From assembly GCA_004352715.1 (NCBI GenBank), contig SCFE01000066.1, forward strand, positions 729,540 through 793,539: a stretch of 64,000 bases of DNA, written 5' to 3'. The stretch is from Hofstenia miamia. Taxonomy: Eukaryota > Xenacoelomorpha > Acoela. The notes under the pieces were generated by a model. The model had not been told where the DNA came from, searched no databases, and saw nothing but the letters and a program-made list of their open reading frames with translations. Below, piece by piece: positions 37,818 through 47,590 of the stretch. How positions within the stretch are numbered: position 1 is the first letter of the stretch; every line of letters starts with the position of its first letter. A program made the position numbers and the translations under genes.

Positions 37818-38154
37818 CGGTTGAGTTCATGTAACAATGATGAAAAAAGAGCGACACCGAAACCTCCGCCTGTATGTGAAATGCAATTGACAAAAGATCG
37901 ACGTCGTTTGAAATATTGGCAGAGAACAATTGTAGAGGCCGTTAAGCACATTGCACTTCCGACCCCGAACAGAGCACCATGTGAACAAAGAAACATCAGC
38001 TCTTGTTCTCTGGCCTGTGAGGTCAGCAAGCAGCCGAGAGAAGACAGCAGTGCTCCAATGAGTGCGACAATCCGCGGTGAGTACTTGAGAGAGAGGCAGC
38101 ACACTATTGGTGAAAGGATGTGAGTAAGACCATAGGAGAATGAACCTGCCCATA
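37818..38154 (-). CDS. SLC16-like transporter, exon coding TM2-TM5
   Basis: A 337-bp exon: acceptor TATTTAG at 38156-38155, donor GTGAGC from 37817. It begins with two bases completing a codon and ends with two bases (phase 2), fitting the exon at 3962-4208. The peptide begins WAGSFSYGLTHILSPIVCC (TM2) followed by LSLKYSPRIVALIGALLSSL (loop and TM3). It continues to a TM4 containing GALFGVGSAMCL, the loop QYFKRRRSFVN and TM5 CISHTGGGFGVALFSSLL. The R-I-V after TM2, and YF.RR...N before TM5, are hallmarks of the monocarboxylate transporter family. The DGGWGWV-type TM1 exon expected upstream (right) was not found in the window. The plus-strand ORF 37821-38123 is an antisense shadow. Confidence 0.8.
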
Positions 38155-41069
38155 CTAAATACACGAGCTTAAATTTCAAATATAAAAGATTCACTTAAAA
38201 GTAATATACTAGAAACAAGCATAATACATTTATATGATAGGTTATTTACACATTATGTGATGGCTCCAAAATTAATTTTGGAAGCTGTCAAGGTTATTTT
38301 GCAATAGATAACCATATGGATCTAGACTTCTTCAGTTTTGGTCAGATTAGTCATCTTAGAGATTACTATAATATATTATTTCTATACAATTTAAAGACAA
38401 CATCACTAAAATTTAAGTGTAACTATGTGAGTAAAAATAGGTGTTTTCTAATATTAGTTATAATAAAACTGCATATTAAGAATGAGAAAATTAGATAATG
38501 TTAAAAAAGAAAAATTGAATTAATAAAAAAACTGATTGACAACTAATGGATTACTAATTGACAGCGCTCTGATTACGTTAACTTAATCAAAACTATAAAT
38601 TAATTCTTCACACAAATTGCTAAAGCAAACAAATTATTGTAGCGATTCACTCGCATGCAAGTGCTTTGAAAGTATACATTAATATGAGATTTAATACATC
38701 AGATGCTAAAATAAATGGATTTTCAAAAGGAAATTAACTGCGATGAGAGTTTTTTAAGTGCCTCCATTATTAGCTGTATGATTTTAATATAAACTAATCA
38801 AAGAAATCTATAGCAAAACCAATCAAGATAACACCATTCTTAACGAGCAGAAATTCAAATATCGTATATAGTGCAGGGTTGCAAAAACATTCTTCTAGAA
38901 AAAACTAAAAAATAACAAAACATTTTTTAGAATGTTACTTTAAGGCAAGTTTCCAATTTATCAATGATTCTCACAAATAAAATGAGAATAGAGGCAGGGA
39001 TGATCATTCATGAATGAAGTTTGGGAAAAACATCATGAAAAAGTGAGAAACAAATATTTAAAACACTATTTTAAGCAATTCATAAACTATTCAGCCAACC
39101 CGGATGTAATAGAAAACCTGCGTTTATCTATATTTGCGAAGAATCTATAAACTTGCTTTTTAAGCTATGTATTTATTTTATAGCGTGTTCTTTAGCATTT
39201 AGAAATTCTGACGAGAGATCTATGCGGGGAAGGGCAGTGATGTGTAAAAGTGTAATATAATATGAGATACAATGCAACGAATGGGACACATTGAAAGTAT
39301 ATTATAAACAGTATATTGAATTTAAACTATTATATAGAACGATATGAAGCAAATTTTCAACCATAAAAAATGTCTAAAAGATATTTTTAAAATATAAAAT
39401 TGCATTAATCACATAACAATGGATATGATATATGTGAGTACTAGTAACAATCATTCGAAGCCGCAGGTTGTGTCAATAAATATAATTTGCTTTGGTGGGA
39501 GGTTTTTGAGTTTATATTAGGGGCTGTTGATAAGCTCAATTTTTTTGGGTGCAAAATATAGAATGATGGTGTTTACATAAATTAAAATCTTAATAATAAA
39601 GGCTCGAGAGATGAAGCGTGCAAAATTAAGCAGAGTGGAAAATAAGACAACCCGTTCCGGACCGACCTGATGGATAGGGTTGCGGGTCGGATCGCTTTCA
39701 ACAAAGTAACCCGTTCCATACTTTGATATTCACATGCATTAAAGCGCAACTGTAAAAATAAGCTGTATTCGACATTTATAAAATAGGGAAAATATTTTGA
39801 ATTTATAAAATTTAAACAGTTTGACCCACAACAATTTTTAGATACTTCTCACATATGTTCGACTCGTAACATATTTCCAGCTCACCGGCATTGATTTTCC
39901 CCAGTAATTGAACAAGAAATAAACACAATGTGCAACCCAAATTATAATATAATGGTAAATGTTGATAAGCATTTGGAATCACCAGTTCATTTAAATATGG
40001 ATAAGAAATGCTCTTAACAATGTTTCCTTCATGGAGTGGCATATTAGAAGATATGTAAAAAAATAGCGGGTAATTGAATGGTGAAATAAGCTGTTTATAA
40101 ATTAGCTTTAAACTATTCATTTAGTAGAACTTCCCAGAGTTGGAAGTGATCGCCTGTTGGCAGGTAGTCGGTATTTAAACTTTCCCGGGCAAATTCAGTA
40201 GTTTTCACAGTGAAAGTTACTCAAAATAGATTCTTGGTTAAATTGTATGACTTTGTAGAATAACAAAATATTAGACCGAAGCTAGGATACTGAATTTGAT
40301 GTATTGTCCATTACTGACTATAAACCGGAAGAAAAAAGTGCAAATTAGTGTGAGTAAGAATTATAAAAACTGGCCTTTTCGCATGGATAAGAAAAATGCG
40401 GGGAGATCCAATTGTGGGATTCGCGGTTTTTCAAACAAGAAAACCTGGGAAATGCTAACTAAAATTTGTATTAACTTTGTTTATATTCGCTCTAATAATT
40501 CATATATAGGTGGTTTCCTAGGGTGAAGCTCTCGCTCATAACGAATTTTGACAACATTGGTGCTGTGCGAAGCGCCTAGGTAACCAATATGGTTAATCAT
40601 CAACGCAGTAGGAGTTAATTAATAATGACAAGCTTCCTGAAAATTTTTGTTTGAAAAGCACGTACTCAAATGATTCATTGATATAGCTCATATTTTTCAA
40701 AGCAACTTACAAACCTATAGCACGAAAATTTTCAATGAAGCTCGTATCATGACCATGAGTAAACTGATCCGCATTACAATCTGTATTCAACAATTACAAT
40801 TACTCTTCATAATTTTTAAATAAAAATTTCCGCAAGGTGGCGGTGAAATGCGGTTTTTTATTCGTATTGTTTAAATTCATATATTGCTCAAGATTGCAAT
40901 ATTACATGAAAATTGATAATTGATAATATCTAAGCACAGTTAAAAGAAGACACTCTTAAAATTGAGGTTATTAACAATTACTTGAATGCAACAACAGAAT
41001 GAACTTTTAAACTAAAATTATGATTTCGAACATATTTATTATATTTCATTGCGTATTCCTACTCGTTGT
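38155..41069. other. AT-rich sequence, probable upstream intron of the SLC16-like gene
   Basis: No TM1 exon or other coding pattern seen. An isolated GC-richer stretch (ACCCGTTCCGGACCGACCTG near 39650) may be transposon debris without a visible partner end. Confidence 0.5.
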
Positions 41070-41350
41070 CAGGGCCGTGGCTTGAGAAGGGCCATGGTCC
41101 TCCTTATTGGGCCACTGTGCCCCCTTCCTCTTGCCATTCTGGATACAAAACTCCGTATTATTAATTCTAATATTCTGTAACTAAGTTAGAGTGAATATCT
41201 TTTTTTGAAATATATATAATACTAATGCCATTCTATTAAAAAATTCAATGAAAAAGTGTAAAACTATTTCAAATGAGTAAAATTATGATTAATTTATTGA
41301 ACTTTGCGAGGCCATGCCCCCCTAAATTTCAACAGCAAGCCACGGGCCTT
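41070..41350. mobile_element. hAT-type MITE with perfect 8-bp target duplication
   Basis: CTCGTTGT occurs at 41062-41069 and again at 41351-41358. The ends are CAGGGCCGTGGCTTG and CAAGCCACGGGCCTT, an inverted repeat matching at 13 of 15 positions. 281 bp, non-coding, with GGCC/CCCC-rich subterminal sequence and an AT-rich middle. The intact duplication suggests a fairly recent insertion. Confidence 0.88.
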
Positions 41351-41604
41351 CTCGTTGTGGCCTTCGTTTTGCCTCCAGAGTAAAGTTTGCATGTAGGAAA
41401 ATTATTAAGAAAAAAACATCAAATTATTTGTTCAAAGGGATTGTGCAAACTATATTCAAAGTTTCTCTGATAACAATTTATTTGATGTTCCCACTTAAAT
41501 TTGCGACGATTAATTAAAAAATTCTTCTGCAATGAATTTGTATCTAAATATAATTTTTACCACCCTTTTATACATGTGATTGTAGCTCATGCATTTGTAT
41601 TATC

Positions 41605-41616
<12 letters not shown>

Positions 41617-41675
<59 letters not shown>
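41617..41675 (+). repeat. (TTA)n microsatellite at the 3' end of R4-like copy A
   Basis: An uninterrupted TTA/ATT array. Read on the minus strand it is the TAA tail or TAA target next to the retrotransposon. It accounts for the poly-leucine ORF here. Confidence 0.95.
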
Positions 41676-41680
41676 CCTTG

Positions 41681-42071
41681 CATCTCACAGCTTCATGCTG
41701 GTATCCCTCTCAACTCGGGGAACTCACCAGTTCCCAGGGAGTCTGAGAGCTTTCCTCAGGACTCTAGCTGTTCCTAACAATGCTGCCTTCTGTGCTACTG
41801 CTCCTGCCCACTTTGGTACTCCCAACTCCTCCAAGTATCTCTTATGCTTCTTACTCATTGCTCCTAGTGCTCCTACAACTACCGGGACTACTTCAACTTT
41901 CTTTAGCTTCCACAGCCTTTCTATTTCCTCTGCCAACTCTCTGTACTTGTCTATCTTCTCTTTCTCCTTGCTTTCTACATTCCTGTCCTTTGGTACTGCT
42001 ATGTCTATCACTGTTCCTAATCTTTTCTCTTTGTCTACCACTACTATGTCTGGCCTCCGTGCTTCTATCAC
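41681..42071 (-). pseudogene. R4/Dong-like LINE copy A, restriction-like endonuclease domain
   Basis: The minus-strand frame reads VIEARRPDIVVVDKEKRL, then TVIDIAVPKDRNVESKEKEK, then VEVVPVVVGALGA and AQKAALLGTARVLRKALRL, ending PGNW and a stop. The RRPD...VIDIAVP spacing fits the PD-(D/E)xK restriction-like endonuclease found at the C-terminus of R2/R4-type non-LTR elements, which nicks the target for target-primed reverse transcription. The 3' UTR ends CAGCATGAAGCTGTGAGATG directly before the TAA array. The copy is 5'-truncated at about 42071, where a LINE 3' end on the opposite strand begins. The domain itself is intact. Confidence 0.8.
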
Positions 42072-42328
42072 TTTGAAACAATTTCTTCTAATAAAACAGT
42101 ACACATTAGGGGACGGTAATACACTTCATGCATTTGAAACATACATCCAACATTGAGCACCTACACAAACATCCACTCAAACATTGATTATATTATTATA
42201 TATTGTACATATTTATTTGTAGTTATTTGTTCATGTTTATTTTCTTTTGTCATGCGTTAGTTTGTAGATCTTGTATACATATAATGCGCAATAAATTTGC
42301 TCTGACTCTTATTATTATTATTATTACA
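42072..42328 (+). mobile_element. 5'-truncated LINE 3' end with (TTA)n tail
   Basis: From GAAACAATTTCTTCTAATAA through CATTAGGGGACGGTAATACA to CAATAAATTTGCTCTGACTC and (TTA)n. It matches, on the opposite strand, the 3' UTR of the RT-bearing element at 10935-11190. No coding part. The tail at 42308-42328 is shared with the adjoining R4-like copy B. Confidence 0.85.
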
Positions 42329-43634
42329 TCTCACAGCTTCATGCTGGTATCCCTCTCAACTCGGGGAACTCACCAGTTCCCAGGGAGTCTGAGAGCTTTC
42401 CTCAGGACTCTAGCTGTTCCTAACAATGCTGCCTTCTGTGCTACTGCCCCTCCCCACTTTGGTACTCCCAACTCCTCCAAGTATCTCTTATGCTTCTTAC
42501 TTACTGCTCCTAGTGCTACTGCTACCGGGACTACTTCAACCTTCTTTAACTTCCACTTCTTTCCTTCACTCTCAGTTCTTATCTTCTTTAACTCCTTAGT
42601 GACCTCTAGTAGGGATCCTCTAGGCTGCTCTTCTACATATTCCTTTAGCCCTTGTGCTTCTGCTTCTACAGTTTCCTCCACACTTAGCAGCCCTTTCCCT
42701 CCCTTATGCCTTGCCATGTACAGCCTATCTACATCTCCATTTAGGTTGAATGCTCTCTCTCTGCGGTTAGTATCTTCCTTCTCTCTCCCTGTCTAATTCC
42801 CTCAGTTCATTCTTGTTCCACCTAACTATTCCTGCCGAATATCTCAACACTGGTATCGCCCACGTATTAAATGCCTTTATGCTGTTCTGCCTATTCAATG
42901 CTGACTTTTGTAGTACCTTCCTTACTCTCCTCTTGTATTCTTTCCTTAGCCTCATCTTCATTTCCTCGTGATCTGTTCTATCTTTCTCTGTCACACCTAA
43001 GTACTTGTACCCCTCTTTTACTTCTTCAATCTTATGCCCACTGCTTGTCCTCAAGCCCTCCCCATCCACACACTTGCCTCTGGTCATTGTCACTGCTGCA
43101 CACTTTCCTAATCCAAACTCCAACCCTGAATCTCTGCTTGCCTTCTCCAATGTCTCCACTTGCTTCTGCAACATCTTCCTTGAACTAGCATACATCTTCA
43201 GGTCGTCCATGTACCACAGGTGACTTACTTCTCTACCATTCTTCTCCATCTTATACCCTATGCCTGTCTCCTTTAACTTTTCTGTGATAGGGNGCCCTCC
43301 CCATCCACACACTTGCCTCTGGTCATTGTCACTGCTGCACACTTTCCTAATCCAAACTCCAACCCTGAATCTCTGCTTGCCTTCTCCAATGTCTCCACTT
43401 GCTTCTGCAACATCTTCCTTGAACTAGCATACATCTTCAGGTCGTCCATGTACCACAGGTGACTTACTTCTCTACCATTCTTCTCCATCTTATACCCTAT
43501 GCCTGTCTCCTTTAACTTTTCTGTGATAGGGATTAAGCTAACTACAAACAGTAGTGGTGCTAACCTATCTCCCTGGAATATGCCTCGCCTAAACCTCAGC
43601 CTGTGCCCATCTATCTCAGTCTGCCACTTTCCCA
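42329..43634 (-). pseudogene. R4/Dong-like LINE copy B, reverse transcriptase with endonuclease deletion
   Basis: Minus strand from the gap edge: RGIFQGDRLAPLLFVVSL (RT motif 4), then SHLWYMDDLKMYASSRKM with the catalytic YMDD (43213-43202, repeated at 43452-43441 in the duplicated contig end). Next come LGKCAAVTMTRGKC, YKYLGVTEKDRTDHEEMKM and KAFNTWAIPVLRYSAGIVRW. Frameshifts in a GAGAGA tract near 42770 precede DVDRLYMARHKGGKGLLSVE. The frame then jumps from about EGKK to WKLKKVEVVPV: the RRPD...D endonuclease core present in copy A is missing. The 3' end is identical in layout to copy A and abuts (TAA)n. Bases 43055-43292 recur at 43294-43531 around a single N (assembly overlap). Confidence 0.82.
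43055..43531 (+). repeat. Direct copies 43055-43292 and 43294-43531 around a single N
   Basis: Identical 238-bp segments at offset 239. Collapsing them keeps the RT frame continuous, supporting an unmerged contig overlap. Confidence 0.9.
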
Positions 43635-44634
43635 NNNNNNNNNNNNNNNNNNNNNNNNNNNNNNNNNNNNNNNNNNNNNNNNNNNNNNNNNNNNNNNNNN
43701 NNNNNNNNNNNNNNNNNNNNNNNNNNNNNNNNNNNNNNNNNNNNNNNNNNNNNNNNNNNNNNNNNNNNNNNNNNNNNNNNNNNNNNNNNNNNNNNNNNNN
43801 NNNNNNNNNNNNNNNNNNNNNNNNNNNNNNNNNNNNNNNNNNNNNNNNNNNNNNNNNNNNNNNNNNNNNNNNNNNNNNNNNNNNNNNNNNNNNNNNNNNN
43901 NNNNNNNNNNNNNNNNNNNNNNNNNNNNNNNNNNNNNNNNNNNNNNNNNNNNNNNNNNNNNNNNNNNNNNNNNNNNNNNNNNNNNNNNNNNNNNNNNNNN
44001 NNNNNNNNNNNNNNNNNNNNNNNNNNNNNNNNNNNNNNNNNNNNNNNNNNNNNNNNNNNNNNNNNNNNNNNNNNNNNNNNNNNNNNNNNNNNNNNNNNNN
44101 NNNNNNNNNNNNNNNNNNNNNNNNNNNNNNNNNNNNNNNNNNNNNNNNNNNNNNNNNNNNNNNNNNNNNNNNNNNNNNNNNNNNNNNNNNNNNNNNNNNN
44201 NNNNNNNNNNNNNNNNNNNNNNNNNNNNNNNNNNNNNNNNNNNNNNNNNNNNNNNNNNNNNNNNNNNNNNNNNNNNNNNNNNNNNNNNNNNNNNNNNNNN
44301 NNNNNNNNNNNNNNNNNNNNNNNNNNNNNNNNNNNNNNNNNNNNNNNNNNNNNNNNNNNNNNNNNNNNNNNNNNNNNNNNNNNNNNNNNNNNNNNNNNNN
44401 NNNNNNNNNNNNNNNNNNNNNNNNNNNNNNNNNNNNNNNNNNNNNNNNNNNNNNNNNNNNNNNNNNNNNNNNNNNNNNNNNNNNNNNNNNNNNNNNNNNN
44501 NNNNNNNNNNNNNNNNNNNNNNNNNNNNNNNNNNNNNNNNNNNNNNNNNNNNNNNNNNNNNNNNNNNNNNNNNNNNNNNNNNNNNNNNNNNNNNNNNNNN
44601 NNNNNNNNNNNNNNNNNNNNNNNNNNNNNNNNNN
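43635..44634. other. Assembly gap (1000 Ns)
   Basis: Exactly 1000 Ns, probably a default size. Sequence on the two sides belongs to different retrotransposons in opposite orientation. Confidence 0.95.
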
Positions 44635-44636
44635 AT

Positions 44637-45389
44637 TTCACTCTCAATAAATTAAAAATTAACATAGATAAAACTCAGTTTATAATATTTCATCCCAGAG
44701 ACGTCGCCGGAACTTCCGAAAAGATTACTCTCAAAATTCAAGATACTCTTATACAACAAACGAATTGTGTAAAATACCTAGGAGTTGAGTTAGATAAGCA
44801 TTTAACATTTTATCAATTTTTCAATTCTAAGATTAGGAAGATGGCCAATGGAATAAAAATGTTATATCATGTTCGAGATATAGGGAAAATGTATCACAAG
44901 CAATTGATTAATGCATTTATATTTAGTCATTTCCATTATTGCAGTTTTCTATTTTATAATCTAACAGCAAAACAAAAGATTTCACTTAGAAAAATGTACA
45001 ATTGGACTGTTCGCACTCTAAATTACATTCCAAAACATGAGTCCGTTAATCACATTAAAATTGATTACGATATTCTCTCTCCCATATATGCTATTGATTT
45101 TCAATCATTATGCATCATATATCAGTACTATCATCAACGAGATTCATTAAAGTTTCTAAGCAATTATATTGTTTCTAATAAACGAAGTAAAAAATTGTAT
45201 AGTATTTTTCCGAATTCATTCTCATATATTACCACAATGAAGTGGAATAATTTAAGTAAAGTTATTTATAATTCACCCAATTTAAAAAATTTTAAGAAAA
45301 GACTTAAAAAATCATTATTACAAATCCAGAACACACTCGGGGAAGTAAACATTATAGAAAATATACAGTGTGCAAATAATCTATTATAA
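44637..45389 (+). CDS. LINE (CR1/Jockey-like) RT C-terminal region, partial but open
   Basis: An uninterrupted frame of 250 codons from the gap edge to a TAA at 45387-45389. It starts FTLNKLKINIDKTQFIIFHP (the residues just after the RT catalytic box), then CVKYLGVELDKHLTFYQFF, the thumb region MYHKQLINAFIFSHFHYCSF, and a C-terminal TMKWNNLSKVIYNSPNLKNF with FKKRLKKSLL. It is a relative of the element at 10935-12202 (shared patterns YHKQLI.AF.F.HF.YCSFL and TLN...KH). The 5' part, including the YADD box and any AP endonuclease, would lie in the gap. The open frame implies a recent or still competent copy. Confidence 0.85.
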   Translation, partial: FTLNKLKINIDKTQFIIFHPRDVAGTSEKITLKIQDTLIQQTNCVKYLGVELDKHLTFYQFFNSKIRKMANGIKMLYHVRDIGKMYHKQLINAFIFSHFHYCSFLFYNLTAKQKISLRKMYNWTVRTLNYIPKHESVNHIKIDYDILSPIYAIDFQSLCIIYQYYHQRDSLKFLSNYIVSNKRSKKLYSIFPNSFSYITTMKWNNLSKVIYNSPNLKNFKKRLKKSLLQIQNTLGEVNIIENIQCANNLL

Positions 45390-45477
45390 TTTTGTAAATA
45401 TATTATATAGTTATTGTGAATGTGTTTTGTAGTTTATAGACTTTTTATGTATTAAGCAAAAAATATATTGCTTTTGA

Positions 45478-45500
45478 CTCTTATTATTATTATTATTATT
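45478..45500 (+). repeat. (TTA)n tail of the LINE
   Basis: TTTTGACTC followed by (TTA)n, the same junction as at 42300-42328. It marks the 3' end of the element. Confidence 0.85.
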
Positions 45501-46329
45501 AAAATAAACTAGAGTAAGTAAAGGAAGTGTAGAAGAAACATAATGTCAGCTCATACAATTATAGCGATAATGTTGTTCGTAGAATCTCACGCTGTATTAA
45601 TCCAGTTTCAAAGTTTATCCAAGGTTGGTTTATGCAAACAAATATTAACTTATTTTTCATAATAATTGAATAAAGCAATCGCACCGCAAGCTTCAAGAAG
45701 TAACAGCTAAGAATGAAACGAAATATCACATCAAATTTAATAATTTTCTTTGGACCGGCCCACAACGAATGTGTCAATACATTTAATCGACAAATACGGA
45801 CCTTTGATAACGGTCCACTAATAAAATTACAATTTTAATTAAATCCCCAGTACTAAGACGTGTGAATCAGGCTCCAGCAGACATGTCCAAAATCTAATTG
45901 ACAAATGTCAAACACCTTCCCCACAACAATTGGATTACATGACTTTCGGAGAACTTTCCCGAAATATTCGCTGTAAATTTTGTATTGGATGGGTGCAACA
46001 TTATTGTGGCTTTTTCGATAAATTCATTTCAATAAAAAACAATATTTGAGAAAAACATTTATAATAAAGTTTTATGCTAGAACATATTCAACGTCAAAAG
46101 CCATTAAAAATCCTTACGAAGCTCATTTGTACGTAATTATTAAGCGTTTGTACATGTCTTCAGCCAGATTTGACTACTCGACACTGAATTGCAGTTCAAT
46201 AATATGCCAGGGTCACAAACATATTAACAAAATGTATAGCAAAACATGTAATCATGCTACGAAGTCACTTTCAATTCTGGCTTGTTCAATAGTCATTGTT
46301 AAAGAATTTATACCCAGTCCATGATCTAC

Positions 46330-47590
46330 CATTTATCAATTTTTGCTTTAACCCTTCACTGATGCCTCAAATTGATTGTAGTCGCTATTATTGTTAATTT
46401 CCCTGGGTAAATCACTTCCAATACCACGTAGCTGTGCTTAGGTATGGATGTTTCATAAAACTACCACGACATCCTTCTCTACTAAAGGCCTTTCTTCTTT
46501 TTTCAATGTTGATTGCACTTTGCAGAAGTGATTACCTTTAAAATGGAATAAAAATGTTGAGTTGTCTAGGTTAGGGAGTAGAACTGCATATATGCTCTTT
46601 TATAAGTAAATATTTGCTGAAATATTCAGAACATATTTAGTAAAGAGTTATTTAAGCAAGAAAAAACTACATTAGAATACGTCATGTGACGCATTATATG
46701 AGCATGGAATAGTTGTATGATAGCATGAGGTAGTAGTTGTTGAGAAACTTATGCAATTTTTTTGTAATACCAAATGCAAATTTTTTTATTGCGAGTCTAA
46801 CATCATTAAATCATAAGTTAGTGCCAAAAGTTACTCCTAGATGGTAAAACTAGAGCACTTTGTTGCAAAGCATATTTGATTTAATGGAAGCATTCACTAA
46901 TCCAAATTCAGCATTATGGGCATTGATTCGTAGTTAATAGATATTAAAATAATAATTTAAGTTATTTTCAATATAAGATGTAACAATATCAAAAGATTTG
47001 TCGCTATAAAAAAATTCATGAGTCATCAGCGTATTAAATAATATAACAGTTTTGATTTCATTTATCGCTAACATACAGATTAAAAGGAAGTGGCCCTTGT
47101 ATTGCATCTTAAAGAATTCCATGCTTAACAATTTTTCAATTTGAAAGACTGAATGAATTTTATCACGCTGCATTCGGGCCTTCTAGAAGTACGACTTCTG
47201 CTGTTATGGAAAAATCTTTAAAATTCCTACTTATTTAACAAAATTGAATGATTTATTAAGCGAAAGCCTTCGATAAATCTAAGCACGCGATTGCTACAAA
47301 CATGTCCTTGTCAAGATACTGTCTCCGTTTTTCACAAGCGTAAAGGAGAGACTCGAGCGAGAACATTCTCCAAATCCATATTGTGAGTTAGACAGAATGT
47401 TGGATTTGCCAAAAAAACTCAAACATTTTTTAAATACTTCACTAGTGGTGGATTTGATAGAGATAGGTCCATAGTAAAGAGACAAGACATCACTTTTATC
47501 ATAGAGTTTTTGATATAGCTGGTCGATTTTTTCACCTCATTGACATATGAATTTTAATTTCGATGTGATTTCCGTGCTCTGATATTATTG
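46330..47590 (-). pseudogene. Old LINE reverse transcriptase relic
   Basis: Minus strand, frames shifting: YGPISIKSTTSEVFKKCLSF and NILSNSQYGFGECSRSSLSF (RT motifs 1-2 region, 47480-47320), DKDMFVAIACLDLSKAF (motif 3, near 47320-47270), LLICMLAINEI and FFYSDKSFDIV (around motifs 4-5, 47090-46950), AIKKFAFGITKKLHKFLNNY, and GIGSDLPREINNNSDYNQF near 46420 (the usual C-terminal W..LP..I.....F..F). YADD is no longer recognisable. Order and spacing match one decayed element. The plus-strand ORF 46046-46324 has no family signal. Confidence 0.72.

Noticed and set aside
37821-38123. 100-codon plus-strand ORF
   Set aside because: Antisense shadow of the SLC16-like exon, which has splice sites and family motifs on the minus strand.
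41501-41746. ORF with a long leucine run
   Set aside because: Translation of the (TTA)n array, not a protein.
41695-43223. Several plus-strand ORFs of 72-197 codons
   Set aside because: Antisense shadows of the R4-like coding sequence on the minus strand, where the conserved RT and endonuclease motifs are found.
43499-44665. Three long ORFs running through the 1000-N gap
   Set aside because: Created by Ns; the real sequence at the edges belongs to an R4-like element (minus) and a LINE (plus).
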